From positions 26,505 to 90,504 of the forward strand of contig JARRPZ010000002.1 in assembly GCA_037382365.1 (NCBI GenBank): a stretch of DNA of 64,000 nucleotides. Reading direction: 5' to 3'. Each line of letters opens with the position of its first letter. The stretch's first letter is position 1. Below the pieces are notes generated by a model, which was not told the DNA's origin, searched no databases, and was given only the letters and a program-made list of their open reading frames with translations. Origin of the DNA: Lentisalinibacter sp037382365. GTDB taxonomy: Bacteria; Pseudomonadota; Gammaproteobacteria; Steroidobacterales; Woeseiaceae. The position numbers were made by a program, and so were the translations under genes. Of the stretch, positions 1 through 8,731 are shown piece by piece.

Positions 1-636
1 TCCGTCATGGTCATCGGCCACCAGAAAGGCCGCGACACGAAGGAACGCGTGCGGCGGAATTACGGCATGCCGAAACCGGAGGGCTATCGCAAGGCCCAGC
101 GGCTGATGCAGCTAGCCGAGAAGTTCACTCTGCCGGTCGTGACCCTCATCGATACCCCCGGCGCCTACCCGGGAGTCGGCGCGGAGGAGCGCGGCCAGAG
201 CGAGGCCATCGCCCGCAGCCTGTATATCATGGCCGAACTGCGGACGCCGATCGTCTCCGTCGTGATCGGCGAGGGAGGCTCCGGCGGGGCTCTCGCCATC
301 GGTGTGTGTGATCGGCTGCTGATGATGGAGTACGCCATCTACAGCGTGATCTCGCCGGAGGGCTGTGCCTCTATACTGTGGAAGAGCGCCGAAAAGGCCG
401 AGGACGCAGCGGAGGCCATGCGCATCACCGCGCAGAGCCTGCACCAGTACAAGCTCATCGACGAGATCATCCCCGAGCCCCTCGGCGGCGCCCATCGGGA
501 CCCGGAGGGCGCCGCTCTGGCGCTCAAGTCGGCGCTGGTCAAACACCTGGACGAACTCGAAAGCAGCGACATCGACCGGGTGCTCGACGATCGCCGGAAA
601 CGGCTGGCTGGTATTGGCGAGTTCCGCACCGGCTGA
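1..636 (+). CDS. accA: Acetyl-CoA carboxylase carboxyltransferase subunit alpha (3' part)
   Basis: This is the C-terminal 211 residues of AccA, open at the window's left edge. With AccD it transfers the carboxyl group from carboxybiotin-BCCP to acetyl-CoA, the first committed step of cytosolic fatty-acid synthesis. The visible part carries the family blocks MIGHQKG-like (VIGHQKGRDTKE), IDTPGAYPGVGAEERGQSEA, GEGGSGGALAIG and the SPEGCASILWK segment of the carboxyltransferase core. About a third of the protein lies upstream of the window. tilS overlaps its 3' end, so the two are probably cotranscribed, an arrangement common in gammaproteobacteria. Confidence 0.97.
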   Translation, partial: SVMVIGHQKGRDTKERVRRNYGMPKPEGYRKAQRLMQLAEKFTLPVVTLIDTPGAYPGVGAEERGQSEAIARSLYIMAELRTPIVSVVIGEGGSGGALAIGVCDRLLMMEYAIYSVISPEGCASILWKSAEKAEDAAEAMRITAQSLHQYKLIDEIIPEPLGGAHRDPEGAALALKSALVKHLDELESSDIDRVLDDRRKRLAGIGEFRTG

Positions 637-1981
637 GGCGCCCGGCTTCGGACCGAGAGTCCTCGAAGAGACGCTGCGGCGCCTGCTCCATCTCGAGCCG
701 TCGGCTTCCTTGCCGGATCTCGTCGTCGCGTACAGCGGGGGTGCGGATTCCACCGCTCTGCTCCACGCCCTGGCCGCGGTCCGGCCACCTGCGCGCCTGC
801 GTTCGCTGCACGTCGACCATGGCCTGCAGCCGGACTCCGCGGACTGGGCACAACATTGCCGGGACCAGGCGTCCGTCCTCGGCGTGGACTGCCGGGTACT
901 GAAGGCGAACATCGCCGAGGCGGAGATCGGGCGTCACGGCGTCGAGGCGGCCGCACGCCATGCCCGTTACGCGCTGCTGGCGGAGGCGATGCGCAAGGGG
1001 GAATGCCTCGTCACGGCCCAGCATCGCGAGGATCAACTCGAAACGATCCTCTTGCAGCTGTTGCGGGGTGCCGGGCTGCCGGGTCTTGCCGCGATGGCAC
1101 CGGCAACCCGGTTCGGGCCAGGTTTCCTGACACGCCCGCTGCTCGATCGCGGCCGCGGGGAACTCGTCTCGTATCTGCAACGTCACGGTATCCGCTGGAT
1201 CGAGGACCCCGCCAACCGGGACCTGCGTTACGACCGGAGTTTCCTGCGCACCGAAGTGCTGCCGCTCGTTCGCGAGCGGTGGCCCGCCGCGGATGCGAGC
1301 GGGGCCCGCACCGCGCGGCATCTCGCGGAAGGTGCCGCGCTGCTGCGACAACTCGCCGCCGCGGATCTGGCGGCCTGCGACGCCGGGGAAGGCCGTCTGG
1401 ACAACGACCGACTCCGGCGGCTGCCGGCGGCGCGACAACGTAATGCGCTGCGGCACTGGTTGCGAAGCGCGGGCCGGGCGGCACCCGACGCCCGACATCT
1501 CGCGCGCCTGGTGGAGGAGGTCGTCGGCGGCGGCGGAAGGCAGCCCCGCCTGCACATCGGGTCGGCGCTGGTCCGTCGGTACCGCAACCGGCTCTATTTG
1601 CTGGACAGCGAGATACCCGCGCCGCCGGAGGGCACCTACCCGCTGGCAGTCGGTCGCACCCTCGAATTGCCTGAGCGGCTGGGCCGCCTCACGCTGGTGC
1701 CGGGTGCCGCGAGCGGCATCGACCCGGATCTCGTCGCCCGGGGCTGTGAGGTGCGGTTCCGCGATGGCGGCGAGCGTCTCGCCCCGCAGAGCCGGCGCCC
1801 CAGCCGGCGGCTGAAGCAGCTGTTCCAGGAAGCGGGTGTGGTCCCGTGGATGCGCGGATGCGTCCCCCTCGTGTACTGCGGCGGACGACTGGTCGCGGTC
1901 GCCGACCTGTGGCTGGCCGCCGATTGCACGCGTCCCGGCGGCGCGCGTCCGTCATGGGAAGGCCGGCCGGCCCTGTACTGA
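614..1981 (+). CDS. tilS: tRNA(Ile)-lysidine synthase
   Basis: TilS uses ATP and lysine to convert C34 of the CAU-anticodon tRNA-Ile to lysidine, so that it reads AUA codons. The N-terminal PP-loop SGGADS (residues 41-46 from the chosen start) and the HRED/NRD-type motifs (HREDQLET, DPANRDLRYDRS) identify the family. The C-terminal half matches the tRNA-binding TilS_C region. No ATG lies near the expected N-terminus. The TTG at 614 gives 455 aa, close to the usual 430-450, and overlaps accA by 23 nt. The reading frame extends further upstream, but that would run deep into accA and is unlikely to be translated. The exact start is uncertain. Confidence 0.9.
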   Translation: MASSAPAEAPGFGPRVLEETLRRLLHLEPSASLPDLVVAYSGGADSTALLHALAAVRPPARLRSLHVDHGLQPDSADWAQHCRDQASVLGVDCRVLKANIAEAEIGRHGVEAAARHARYALLAEAMRKGECLVTAQHREDQLETILLQLLRGAGLPGLAAMAPATRFGPGFLTRPLLDRGRGELVSYLQRHGIRWIEDPANRDLRYDRSFLRTEVLPLVRERWPAADASGARTARHLAEGAALLRQLAAADLAACDAGEGRLDNDRLRRLPAARQRNALRHWLRSAGRAAPDARHLARLVEEVVGGGGRQPRLHIGSALVRRYRNRLYLLDSEIPAPPEGTYPLAVGRTLELPERLGRLTLVPGAASGIDPDLVARGCEVRFRDGGERLAPQSRRPSRRLKQLFQEAGVVPWMRGCVPLVYCGGRLVAVADLWLAADCTRPGGARPSWEGRPALY

Positions 1982-2083
1982 GAGGCGGGCGAGCGCCCCG
2001 TTGCGCGGTGCGCCGATTGTCTGGTCGAGCCGCTTCTGGTAGCGTTGAGTACCGTCTTGCAACATCCGTCGGGCTTTAGTTGG

Positions 2084-2148
2084 GGGTCGGAGTAAGCATG
2101 TGTCCGTGCAGCCGCGTCGGACCATCATACGCGTGCTTACTCCGGCCC
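2084..2148 (+). other. Long extended hairpin in the pyrG leader
   Basis: Arms at 2084-2100 and 2131-2148 contain a 16-bp inverted repeat (core GGAGTAAGCA / TGCTTACTCC) in which the two non-Watson-Crick positions would be G-U pairs on the plus-strand RNA. The loop holds a second hairpin (GTCCG 2102-2106 with CGGAC 2118-2122). There is no U-tract after it, so it is not an ordinary terminator. It sits about 36 nt before the pyrG start, in the 203-nt gap after tilS. It may be a leader structure or a dispersed palindromic repeat. I saw no convincing promoter in the rest of the gap. Confidence 0.6.
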
Positions 2149-2184
2149 CTTGCTGTTGCCTGACATCCCCCGCGGGGTCCATTC

Positions 2185-3831
2185 ATGACATGCTATGTAT
2201 TCGTTACCGGCGGTGTCGTCTCGTCGCTCGGCAAGGGGATCACCTCGGCGTGCCTCGGCGCCATACTCGAGGCGCGGGGGTTGAAGATCAGCATGATAAA
2301 GCTGGATCCTTACATCAACGTGGATCCCGGCACGATGAGTCCGTTCCAGCACGGTGAAGTATTCGTCACCGAGGACGGTACGGAGACCGACCTGGACCTG
2401 GGTCACTACGAGCGCTTCGTGCGCACCATCACGGGTCGCAACAGCAACTTCACGACGGGGCGTATCTACGAGAGCGTGATCGCCAAGGAGCGCCGCGGCG
2501 ACTACCTCGGTGCGACGGTTCAGGTGATCCCCCACATTACCGACGAGATCAAGGAGAGCATCCGTCGCGGCGCCGGTGATGCGGACGTCTGCATGGTCGA
2601 GATCGGCGGCACCGTCGGTGACATCGAATCCCTCCCGTTCATGGAAGCCATCCGACAGATGGGTGTGGAGGTCGGCCGGGACAAGGTGGTCTACGTCCAT
2701 CTCACGCTGGTTCCCTACATCGCGACTTCGTCGGAGATAAAGACCAAGCCCACCCAGCACTCCGTCAAGGAGCTGCGCTCGATCGGTATCCAGCCGGACG
2801 TGCTGGTATGTCGCTCCGAGCATCCCTTGCCGGCCGAACAGCGGCGCAAGATCGCCCTGTTCACCAACGTCCCGGAAGGCGCCGTCATCTCGGCGATCGA
2901 CGTGGACGATCTCTACAAGATACCGATGATGTTGCGCGATCAGGGGCTCGACGAGATCGTCGTCAGACATCTCGGTCTGGATCTGCCGCCGGCCGACCTC
3001 GGCGAATGGCAGGACGTGGTGCATGCGAAACAGCATCCCACCGGCGAGGTGAATGTCGCCATGGTCGGCAAGTACGTGGATTTCCGCGACTCCTACATCT
3101 CGCTGTCCGAGGCGCTGCTGCACGCGGGTATTCATACCTCGACCCGGGTGAATATCCACTATTTCGAATCTCAGGACATTGAGTCGGACGGCGTCGAGTG
3201 CCTGCGGGAGATGGATGCGATCCTGGTGCCCGGCGGGTTCGGCGAGAGAGGGGTGGAAGGCAAGATTGCCGCGGTGCGCCTCGCCCGCGAAACCGGCATA
3301 CCCTACCTCGGCATCTGTCTCGGTCTGCAGGTGGCCGTCATCGAGTTCGCCCGCCACGTCGCCGGTCTCGCCGGCGCACACAGCACCGAGTTCGAACCCT
3401 CTACGCCGCACCCGGTGATCGCGCTGATCACGGAATGGCAGACCGAGGAAGGCGATCGCGAGGAACGCAGCGAGGAATCGGAGCTCGGGGGGACGATGCG
3501 GCTCGGCGCGCAGCCGATCCGACTCGCGGAAGGCTCCCTGGCACGGGAAACCTATGGCAGGACCACGATCCATGAACGCCATCGCCACCGCTTCGAGGTG
3601 AACAACCGCTACCGGAAGAGACTGGCGGAAGCAGGGCTGCGTTTCTCGGGCACTTCACTGGACGACCTCGTGGAGATGGTGGAGTTGCCGGACCATCCCT
3701 GGTTCCTGGCGAGCCAGTTCCACCCGGAGTTCACCTCCAACCCCCGGGACGGTCACCCGCTGTTCATCGGTTTCATCAGCGCGGCACGGCGTTACCGGGA
3801 GGGAGAATTGCCCGAGGTGGTGCGCGCATGA
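2185..3831 (+). CDS. pyrG: CTP synthase
   Basis: PyrG makes CTP from UTP, ATP and glutamine. The N-terminal synthetase domain opens with the ATP-binding segment VTGGVVSSLGKGITSACLG and contains the FVTEDGTETDLDLGHYERF region. The C-terminal class I glutamine amidotransferase domain has its catalytic Cys at residue 378 (GICLGLQ) and the His-x-Glu pair at 513/515 (FHPEF). The 548-aa length fits the family (E. coli 545). The ATG at 2185 gives the conserved start. The stop codon overlaps the kdsA start (ATGA), which implies translational coupling with LPS precursor synthesis, as in other gammaproteobacteria. Confidence 0.98.
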   Translation: MTCYVFVTGGVVSSLGKGITSACLGAILEARGLKISMIKLDPYINVDPGTMSPFQHGEVFVTEDGTETDLDLGHYERFVRTITGRNSNFTTGRIYESVIAKERRGDYLGATVQVIPHITDEIKESIRRGAGDADVCMVEIGGTVGDIESLPFMEAIRQMGVEVGRDKVVYVHLTLVPYIATSSEIKTKPTQHSVKELRSIGIQPDVLVCRSEHPLPAEQRRKIALFTNVPEGAVISAIDVDDLYKIPMMLRDQGLDEIVVRHLGLDLPPADLGEWQDVVHAKQHPTGEVNVAMVGKYVDFRDSYISLSEALLHAGIHTSTRVNIHYFESQDIESDGVECLREMDAILVPGGFGERGVEGKIAAVRLARETGIPYLGICLGLQVAVIEFARHVAGLAGAHSTEFEPSTPHPVIALITEWQTEEGDREERSEESELGGTMRLGAQPIRLAEGSLARETYGRTTIHERHRHRFEVNNRYRKRLAEAGLRFSGTSLDDLVEMVELPDHPWFLASQFHPEFTSNPRDGHPLFIGFISAARRYREGELPEVVRA

Positions 3832-4667
3832 AACTCTGCCACTTCGAGGCGGGGCTCGACCGGCCCCTGTTCCTCATCGCCGGCACCTGCGTCGTCGAGA
3901 GCGAACAGCTCGCCGTCGACACCGCAGGTCGGTTGAAGGAGATCACGGATCGTCTCGGGATGCCGTTCATCTACAAGTCCTCCTTCGACAAGGCGAACCG
4001 GAGTTCGGTAGAGAGCTTCCGGGGTCCGGGCATGGAGGAGGGGCTGCGGGTCCTCTCCGAGGTGCGCCGCCAGGTCGGCGTACCGGTCCTGACGGACGTG
4101 CACGAGGACACGCCCATGGAGGCCGCGGCCGAAGTGGCGGACGTGTTGCAGACACCGGCTTTCCTGTGCCGGCAGACCAACTTCATCCTGCGTGTCTCTT
4201 CCCAGGGGCGCCCGGTGAATATCAAGAAAGGGCAGTTCCTCTCGCCCTGGGAGATGCGCAACGTCGTCGACAAGGCCCGCTCTACGGGGAACGACCAGAT
4301 CATGGTCTGTGAAAGGGGCTTCACTTTCGGCTACAACAACCTGGTCTCCGACATGCGCAGCCTGGCCGTGATGCGTGAGACGGGCTGTCCGGTGGTCTTC
4401 GACGCCACCCACTCGGTACAACTCCCCGGGGGCAGAGGCAGCGCGTCCGGCGGTCAGCGGGAATTCGTACCCGTACTGGCGAGGGCGGCCGTCGCGGCGG
4501 GCGTCGCGGGCGTGTTCATGGAGACGCATCCGGATCCGGAGCGTGCGCTCTCGGACGGACCGAACGCGTGGCCGCTGGACAGGATGAGCGCGCTGCTCGA
4601 ACTCATGCAAGTGCTCGATGCGACCGTAAAGAAAACCGGATTCGCGGAGGCCGACTTCGGTCTCTGA
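3828..4667 (+). CDS. kdsA: 3-deoxy-D-manno-octulosonate-8-phosphate synthase
   Basis: KdsA condenses arabinose-5-phosphate with phosphoenolpyruvate to KDO-8-phosphate, the first step toward the inner-core sugar of lipopolysaccharide. The 279-aa protein shows the family blocks IAGTCVVES, YKSSFDKANRSS, TDVHE and VFDATHSVQLPGG. The asparagine in the KANRSS loop is typical of the metal-independent class; that class assignment is inference. It overlaps pyrG by 4 nt and lies 24 nt before eno. kdsB, which activates the same sugar, is elsewhere in this window at 52.6 kb. Confidence 0.97.
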   Translation: MKLCHFEAGLDRPLFLIAGTCVVESEQLAVDTAGRLKEITDRLGMPFIYKSSFDKANRSSVESFRGPGMEEGLRVLSEVRRQVGVPVLTDVHEDTPMEAAAEVADVLQTPAFLCRQTNFILRVSSQGRPVNIKKGQFLSPWEMRNVVDKARSTGNDQIMVCERGFTFGYNNLVSDMRSLAVMRETGCPVVFDATHSVQLPGGRGSASGGQREFVPVLARAAVAAGVAGVFMETHPDPERALSDGPNAWPLDRMSALLELMQVLDATVKKTGFAEADFGL

Positions 4668-4691
4668 TCGATCAGAACACGAGGAGTCATC

Positions 4692-5972
4692 ATGGGTCAG
4701 ATTGCCGACATCCGCGGCCGCGAGATCATCGATTCCCGCGGGAATCCCACCGTCGAGGCGGACGTGATTCTGCAGAACGGCGTCATCGGTCGCGCCGCCG
4801 TGCCGTCCGGTGCGTCCACCGGGACGCGGGAGGCGGTCGAGCTGCGCGACGGCAACCCGGAACGCTACGGCGGGAAGGGCGTGCGCAAGGCGGTGGGCAA
4901 CGTCAATGGCGCGATCAGGGACGCGCTCGTCAGTGCCGACGTTCAGGACCAGCAGAGTATCGATCGGCGGCTGATCGAACTCGACGGGACGGAGAACAAG
5001 TCCCGGCTCGGCGCGAATGCGATCCTCGCCGTCTCCCTCGCATGCGCCCACGCGGCCGCGAGGGGTTCGGGCGTCCCCCTCTATCGGCTGATGGGAGATC
5101 AGTCGGTCATGCCGGTGCCGATGATGAATATCATCAATGGCGGCGTCCATGCCGACAACAATGTGGACATCCAGGAGTTCATGATCCTGCCGGTGGGAGC
5201 ACCCCGGTTCTCCGAAGCGGTCCGGGCGGGCGCGGAGATATTCCATGCGCTGCGCAAGGTCCTGCATGGCCGGGGGCTGAATACGGCGGTCGGTGACGAA
5301 GGCGGCTTCGCGCCGGATCTGCCCTCCAACCGCGCCGCCCTGGACACCATCGTCGAAGCGGTGGAGAAGGCGGGCTTCCGGCTCGGCGAGGACATCCTGC
5401 TGGGACTGGACGTCGCGAGTTCGGAGTTCTATCGGGACGGTGTCTATCGGCTGGATTCGGAGGACAGAGAGTTCGATGCCGCCGGGTTCACCGATTACCT
5501 GGCCGGCCTGGTCGATGCCTATCCGATCGTCACCGTCGAAGACGGCATGGCCGAGGATGACTGGGATGGCTGGAAACTGCTCACCGAGCGGCTCGGCGAT
5601 CGCGTGCAACTGGTCGGGGACGATCTGTTCGTCACCAACACCGGCATACTCTCCCGCGGCATCGAGCGCAGCATCGCGAACGCGATCCTCATCAAGCCGA
5701 ACCAGATCGGCACGCTGACCGAGACGCTGGCCGCGATCGACATGGCAGTCGAGGCGGGCTACGGTGCGGTGGTATCGCACCGCTCGGGCGAAACGGAGGA
5801 TTCGACCATCGCGGACATCGCCGTCGGCACGCGTGCCTCGCAGATAAAGACGGGCTCCATGTCGCGCTCCGACCGGGTCGCGAAGTACAATCAACTGCTG
5901 CGGATCGAGGAAGCGTTGAATCACAAGGCGGCTTATGCGGGCCGCGACGCGTTCCCGGTGCAAGTGAGGTAG
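4692..5972 (+). CDS. eno: Enolase
   Basis: Enolase interconverts 2-phosphoglycerate and phosphoenolpyruvate in glycolysis and in many bacteria also joins the RNA degradosome. The 426-aa sequence has the substrate and metal-binding blocks GASTGTREAVELRDG, the GDEGGFAP loop, VEDGMAEDDWDGW, GDDLFVTN, the catalytic lysine region LIKPNQIGT and SHRSGETED. The start is fixed by a good Shine-Dalgarno (GAGGAG at about 4680). It follows kdsA by 24 nt and precedes ftsB by 13 nt. RNase E is also encoded in this window, but nothing in the sequence proves an interaction. Confidence 0.98.
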   Translation: MGQIADIRGREIIDSRGNPTVEADVILQNGVIGRAAVPSGASTGTREAVELRDGNPERYGGKGVRKAVGNVNGAIRDALVSADVQDQQSIDRRLIELDGTENKSRLGANAILAVSLACAHAAARGSGVPLYRLMGDQSVMPVPMMNIINGGVHADNNVDIQEFMILPVGAPRFSEAVRAGAEIFHALRKVLHGRGLNTAVGDEGGFAPDLPSNRAALDTIVEAVEKAGFRLGEDILLGLDVASSEFYRDGVYRLDSEDREFDAAGFTDYLAGLVDAYPIVTVEDGMAEDDWDGWKLLTERLGDRVQLVGDDLFVTNTGILSRGIERSIANAILIKPNQIGTLTETLAAIDMAVEAGYGAVVSHRSGETEDSTIADIAVGTRASQIKTGSMSRSDRVAKYNQLLRIEEALNHKAAYAGRDAFPVQVR

Positions 5973-5985
5973 GCGAAAAACTGTC

Positions 5986-6261
5986 GTGCGCTGGTTCCTG
6001 GTCCTTTTGACGTTTCTCTTCCTCGCCCTGCAGGCGGATCTGTGGCTGTCGGACGACGGATTCCGTAAGACCCGTGACCTGCAGAAGGCCGTGGAGCAGG
6101 CGCGGACGGAGAACGAGGCGCTGGCCGTGCGCAACTCGGCTCTCGAGGCCGAGGTCCAGAATCTGAAGACCGGCCTGGATGCCGCCGAGGAGAGGGCCCG
6201 GAGCGATCTCGGACTGATCGGACCCCGGGAAACCTTTTATCAGGTCGTGCCGACCGACTGA
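5986..6261 (+). CDS. ftsB: Cell division protein FtsB
   Basis: This is a 91-aa bitopic protein: a short N-terminal cytoplasmic tip, one membrane span at about residues 3-18, then a periplasmic coiled coil (residues 25-65, heptad-like with E/L/A) and a conserved tail with GLIGPRETFYQV. FtsB forms the FtsQLB complex that licenses septal peptidoglycan synthesis. The start is GTG at 5986. Placement straight after eno is the standard gammaproteobacterial location. The ispD and ispF genes that usually follow are absent here and truD comes next after 5 nt. Confidence 0.93.
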   Translation: MRWFLVLLTFLFLALQADLWLSDDGFRKTRDLQKAVEQARTENEALAVRNSALEAEVQNLKTGLDAAEERARSDLGLIGPRETFYQVVPTD

Positions 6262-6266
6262 AGACC

Positions 6267-7283
6267 GTGGACCTACCCGACTGGCCGCGTGCGGCGGGTC
6301 CGGCCTGCGGCACCGCGCGAATGAAGGCGGTGCCCGAGGATTTCCTCGTCGAGGAGGAACTCTCGTTCGAGCCCTCCGGGGATGGCCCTCATCACTATCT
6401 CTATGTCGAGAAGACCGGCTGCAATACGCCCTGGGTCGCGACGCGTCTGGCGCGCCACGCGGGCGTCAGGGCCGCGGACGTGGGTTACGCCGGTCTGAAA
6501 GACCGCCATGCCCGGACGCGGCAGTGGTTCAGCGTGCCTCTGAACGAGTCGCACCCGACCGACTGGAGCAATTTCGCGGCCGAGGGCGTGGTGGTGCAGG
6601 AGGTGACGCGGAACCGGCGCAAGCTGCGGCGCGGTGCCCTGCGCTGCAATCGATTCCGGGTCCGGCTCACCGGGATGGATGCGGACATGGACCGGGTCGG
6701 GGAGCGACTCGCACGGATCGCGGCCGTCGGTGTACCGAACTACTTCGGTCCCCAGCGTTTCGGCCGGCAGGGGGGCAACCTGGATCTCGCGAAGCGGCTG
6801 TTCGCTGCAGGACGGCTGCGCCGCAGAGACCGCCAGTTCGCATTGTCGGCGGCTCGCGCCCTGATCTTCAACGAGTTGCTCGCAAGACGAGTCGAACAGG
6901 ACAACTGGGATGGGCTCATCGGCGGCGACATCCTGATCCTGGACGGCCGCGGCAGTGTCTTCGCCGCGGATCCGGCGGACGCCGATGTCGGCAACAGAGT
7001 GGCCCGCGGGGAATTGCACCCGACCGGTCCCCTGTGGGGACGCGGCGAGCCCCGCCCGGTCGGCGAAGCGGGCAGGCTGGAGAGCGAGGTATCGTCGATC
7101 TGGTCGGGTTTCGCCGAGGGCCTGGAAGCCGCCGGCACGGTGATGGGACGCCGAAGCCTTCGTCTCGTGCCCCGCGGCCTGCGCTGGCAGCCGGAGGATG
7201 GCGGCCGTTGTCTCCTGGAATTTTCTCTGCCGGCCGGTGAGTATGCGACGACCCTGGTGCGGGAACTCGTCGATACGGACTGA
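6267..7283 (+). CDS. truD: tRNA pseudouridine(13) synthase
   Basis: TruD isomerises U13 of tRNA-Glu to pseudouridine. The family signature GLKDRHA places the catalytic aspartate at residue 79, and the segment PNYFGPQRFGRQGGNL is the conserved NYFGxQRFG block. At 338 aa it is close to the E. coli length (349). The start is GTG at 6267, 5 nt after the ftsB stop. The gene converges on the Smr gene with only 5 nt between their stop codons. Confidence 0.95.
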   Translation: MDLPDWPRAAGPACGTARMKAVPEDFLVEEELSFEPSGDGPHHYLYVEKTGCNTPWVATRLARHAGVRAADVGYAGLKDRHARTRQWFSVPLNESHPTDWSNFAAEGVVVQEVTRNRRKLRRGALRCNRFRVRLTGMDADMDRVGERLARIAAVGVPNYFGPQRFGRQGGNLDLAKRLFAAGRLRRRDRQFALSAARALIFNELLARRVEQDNWDGLIGGDILILDGRGSVFAADPADADVGNRVARGELHPTGPLWGRGEPRPVGEAGRLESEVSSIWSGFAEGLEAAGTVMGRRSLRLVPRGLRWQPEDGGRCLLEFSLPAGEYATTLVRELVDTD

Positions 7284-7288
7284 GGCTC

Positions 7289-7849
7289 TCAGGTCCGTTT
7301 CAGCAGTACGTAGATTGCGCCGGTGCCGCCGTGCGCAGGCCTGGCCGAGGCGAATGCGAGTACGCCGTCCCACTGCCGGAGCCAGCCATCCACCCGCTGC
7401 TTCAGCACCGGTCCGCGGTGGCCGGAGCGCTTCCCCTTGCCGTGGATCACGCGGACGCAGCGGTGGCCGAGAACGCGGCTCTCGGTCAGGAATTCCGCGA
7501 GTGCCCGTTTCGCTTCTTTGGCGGTCAGGCCGTGCAGATCGGCTTCCGCCTCTACCCGGTAGCCGCCACGGATCAGCTTCTGCATGGCCCTGGCGCTCAG
7601 TTCCGGGCGCCGGAAGCGCAACTGCTCCCCGCTCAGTCGCTCCTGATCCGCCGGACCGTGGGTCAGGCTCTCGGCCAGTACGGCGTGGTCGTCTGCGCGA
7701 CGGAAGTGCGCCCGTGGCGTCGGCGCACGGCGTCGTGACTCGATGCGATCGACGTGTAACGGACGCGCATCCCCGACCATCTCGCGGAACAGTGCGATGT
7801 CGTCGTCGCTCGGTCCTGCGCCGTCTCCGTTGCGTCTGTCGTCCGTCAT
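7289..7849 (-). CDS. Smr-domain endonuclease-like protein
   Basis: This 186-aa protein has a low-complexity charged N-terminal half and a C-terminal Smr domain (about residues 95-186) with DLHGLTAKEAKRAL and the RVIHGKGKRS loop typical of SmrA/SmrB-like proteins. Related SmrB proteins cleave mRNA between collided ribosomes, but which subgroup this belongs to cannot be settled by eye. The start at 7849 is supported by an upstream GGGAGG. A longer frame to 7909 exists but lacks such support. The gene is divergent from surE and convergent with truD. Confidence 0.85.
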   Translation of the reverse strand: MTDDRRNGDGAGPSDDDIALFREMVGDARPLHVDRIESRRRAPTPRAHFRRADDHAVLAESLTHGPADQERLSGEQLRFRRPELSARAMQKLIRGGYRVEAEADLHGLTAKEAKRALAEFLTESRVLGHRCVRVIHGKGKRSGHRGPVLKQRVDGWLRQWDGVLAFASARPAHGGTGAIYVLLKRT

Positions 7850-7911
7850 CGCGCCGCCTCCCTGCCGCACGGACGCTCTGCGGGGCGCCCTAGGTACCGC
7901 TGCGAACATTG

Positions 7912-7941
7912 AGTATAGTTAGCGCCGTCCTTCAGCACCAA
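7912..7941 (-). promoter_or_regulatory. Possible sigma-70 promoter for the Smr gene
   Basis: Read on the minus strand, TTGGTG is followed after 18 nt by TATACT, pointing toward the Smr gene start at 7849. The -10 match is good and the -35 partial. It lies in the short divergent spacer next to surE. This is a sequence match only. Confidence 0.35.
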
Positions 7942-7959
7942 CGACAGGCTCGTACCGGT

Positions 7960-8706
7960 TTGCGCATACTTGTCAGTAACGACGACGGGCATCTCGCCGA
8001 GGGTCTGCGGGTGCTCGCCGACGCACTCGAGCCGCTGGGTGAGATCACGGTCATGGCGCCCGACCGCAACCGCAGCGGTGCCAGCAATTCCCTGACGCTG
8101 GACTCGCCGCTGCGGGTCATCGAGACGGGACCCCGACGCTACTGCGTCAATGGCACTCCCTCGGATTGCGTGCATCTCGCCGTCTCCGGTTTCCTGCAGG
8201 AAGAGCCGGATATGGTGGTCTCCGGCATCAACGACGGTGCCAACCTCGGTGACGACGTCATCTATTCCGGTACCGTCGCGGCGGCGATGGAGGGACGCTT
8301 CCTCGGATTGCCCGCGATCGCGGTCTCCCTGGTCGGTGCGAGCCCGACTCACTTCGATACGGCGGCGCGGGTCGTCGTGTCGCTGCTGAAGCGCATGCAG
8401 CGTCATCCCTTGCCGTCGGATACCATCCTGAACGTGAATGTCCCCGACGCGCCCTGGGACGACCTCGCCGGCTTCGAGGTCGCACGTCTGGGATTCCGCC
8501 ATCGGTCCGAACCGGTGATGCGCGACCGGGATCCGAAAGACAAACCGATCTACTGGATCGGTCCGGCGGGCCGCGGCCAGGATGCAGGAGCCGGAACGGA
8601 CTTCAACGCCGTCGCGGCCGGGCGCGTGGCGATTACGCCCCTGAAGGTGGACCTTACCCACCATGACCGGCTCGATGACATGCGCAACTGGCTGGCCGAT
8701 GATTGA
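7960..8706 (+). CDS. surE: 5'/3'-nucleotidase SurE
   Basis: SurE dephosphorylates nucleoside 5'- and 3'-monophosphates and short polyphosphates and is linked to stationary-phase survival. The N-terminus ILVSNDDGHLAEGL contains the metal-binding Asp pair (residues 8-9), and APDRNRSGASNSLTL and VNGTPSDCVHLA are further active-site blocks. The usual family start is M-R-I-L-x-S-N-D-D-G, so the TTG at 7960 is chosen, giving 248 aa (E. coli 253). The frame opens at another TTG at 7909. It is followed 25 nt later by pcm, the classic surE-pcm pair. Confidence 0.95.
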   Translation: MRILVSNDDGHLAEGLRVLADALEPLGEITVMAPDRNRSGASNSLTLDSPLRVIETGPRRYCVNGTPSDCVHLAVSGFLQEEPDMVVSGINDGANLGDDVIYSGTVAAAMEGRFLGLPAIAVSLVGASPTHFDTAARVVVSLLKRMQRHPLPSDTILNVNVPDAPWDDLAGFEVARLGFRHRSEPVMRDRDPKDKPIYWIGPAGRGQDAGAGTDFNAVAAGRVAITPLKVDLTHHDRLDDMRNWLADD

Positions 8707-8731
8707 CAGTGCAAGCCACCGGGGCATAGGC

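Noticed and set aside
3792..6134. 780-codon open frame on the minus strand across kdsA-eno-ftsB
   Set aside because: It is antisense to three unmistakable genes; the product is Arg/His/Asp-rich with no family motif, the usual artefact of GC-rich codon use.
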